From the NCBI GenBank assembly GCA_049604415.1, contig JBMYTN010000071.1, forward strand, positions 1 through 15,552: 15,552 nucleotides of DNA, written 5' to 3'. Source of the stretch: JBMYTN01 sp049604415 (lineage in GTDB: Bacteria > Pseudomonadota > Alphaproteobacteria > Rhodospirillales > Rhodospirillaceae). Each line of letters starts with the position of its first letter. The stretch's first letter is position 1. Below the pieces are notes generated by a model that was given only the letters and a program-made list of their open reading frames with translations, ran no database searches and was not told where the DNA came from. Below are positions 15,315-15,552 of the stretch, piece after piece. The position numbers and the translations under genes were made by a program.

Positions 15315-15332
15315 CAACTACATATGTAGTTG
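15315..15332. promoter_or_regulatory. Perfect palindrome, possible BlaI/MecI-like operator
   Basis: CAACTACATATGTAGTTG is an 18-base perfect dyad centred on TACATATGTA. BlaI/MecI/CopY-family repressors bind dyads with TACA and TGTA half-sites. It lies 41 bases after the transporter stop, and part of it recurs at the window end, as expected for paired operators controlling a gene beyond base 15552. The binding protein is inferred only from resemblance. Confidence 0.45.
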
Positions 15333-15371
15333 AGCTCTTTATCTGGCACCGTAATGCAGCACCCCCCACCT

Positions 15372-15499
15372 CAGGGAACCTGGAGCGTTCCGCAGGAACG
15401 CGACTGGCGTGTTGAACGCCCGGACCCGAATGGGTCCGTAAGCCAAGGCCGGAGGCCGCCCGGCGTCTGAGGGCAGCAAAGTTCGGGCGGAGCCCGAAC
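15372..15499. repeat. Run of small hairpins; intergenic element copy B
   Basis: Six perfect hairpins follow one another: CAGG/CCTG (15372-15382, loop GAA), GCGTTCC/GGAACGC (15385-15401, loop GCA), GGCGT/ACGCC (15406-15420), CGGACCC/GGGTCCG (15421-15438), GGCC/GGCC (15447-15457, loop GGA) and GTTCGGGC/GCCCGAAC (15481-15499, loop GGA). Blocks of 15399-15470 match 31-91. No gene is supported here. It may be a structured RNA, a mobile palindromic unit or an extragenic repeat. Confidence 0.6.
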
Positions 15500-15540
15500 G
15501 AAACAAACTCCTTCGCCACAGGGAACCGGAGCCGCGCGCT

Positions 15541-15552
15541 AACTACATATGT
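15541..15552. promoter_or_regulatory. Second copy of the palindrome, cut by the window end
   Basis: AACTACATATGT repeats bases 15316-15327 exactly. The right half of the dyad would lie just outside the window. The two copies are 225 bases apart and enclose the hairpin run. Confidence 0.45.

Noticed and set aside
15372..15499. CRISPR-like array
   Set aside because: The stems differ in sequence and there are no equal-length direct repeats with spacers.

Overview
The window looks like chromosomal DNA of a motile alphaproteobacterium, most likely from or near the Rhodospirillales. The basis is the high GC content, a short flagellin of alphaproteobacterial type, and hybrid kinases with long Ala/Pro-rich linkers. 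No rRNA, tRNA, transposase or CRISPR array is visible, so the lineage is a judgement from style.

Layout. (1) Positions 1-112 hold a short intergenic element that recurs at the far end. (2) 173-1042, minus strand, is a flagellin gene with a good terminator and a strong ribosome-binding site. A divergent 415-base intergenic region follows. (3) 1458-8229, plus strand, is a tightly packed six-gene operon with overlaps or gaps of 10 bases or less: a FkbM-like/Methyltransf_24-type methyltransferase, a putative exostosin/CgeB-like glycosyltransferase, a TPR protein fused to a GT41 (SPINDLY/O-GlcNAc transferase-like) domain, a GT-A-like protein, a GT34-like protein and a second small methyltransferase. 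Next to the flagellin, the simplest reading is that the operon builds and methylates a glycan placed on flagellin Ser/Thr residues. This is inference from content and position. (4) 8331-13580, plus strand, is a nitric-oxide signalling module: a membrane hybrid histidine kinase, a stand-alone H-NOX heme sensor, and a soluble coiled-coil hybrid histidine kinase that starts 17 bases after the H-NOX stop. The H-NOX has the YxSxR heme-propionate motif, a candidate proximal His100, no distal-pocket Tyr and no cysteine, so it should sense NO, not O2. No output protein or HPt domain is encoded in the window. (5) 13859-15274 is a major facilitator transporter whose central linker contains a hexanucleotide microsatellite. 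(6) 15275-15552 is non-coding. It has two copies of a TACATATGTA-centred palindrome, which resembles BlaI/MecI-family operators, around a dense run of small hairpins related to the element at the window start.

The genes appear to form two functional blocks: surface/flagellum decoration, and NO-responsive two-component signalling that could feed into motility or biofilm decisions. The second link is only suggested by proximity. The most unusual material is the structured intergenic element at both ends, with its duplicated palindrome, and the flagellin-linked six-gene glycan operon.
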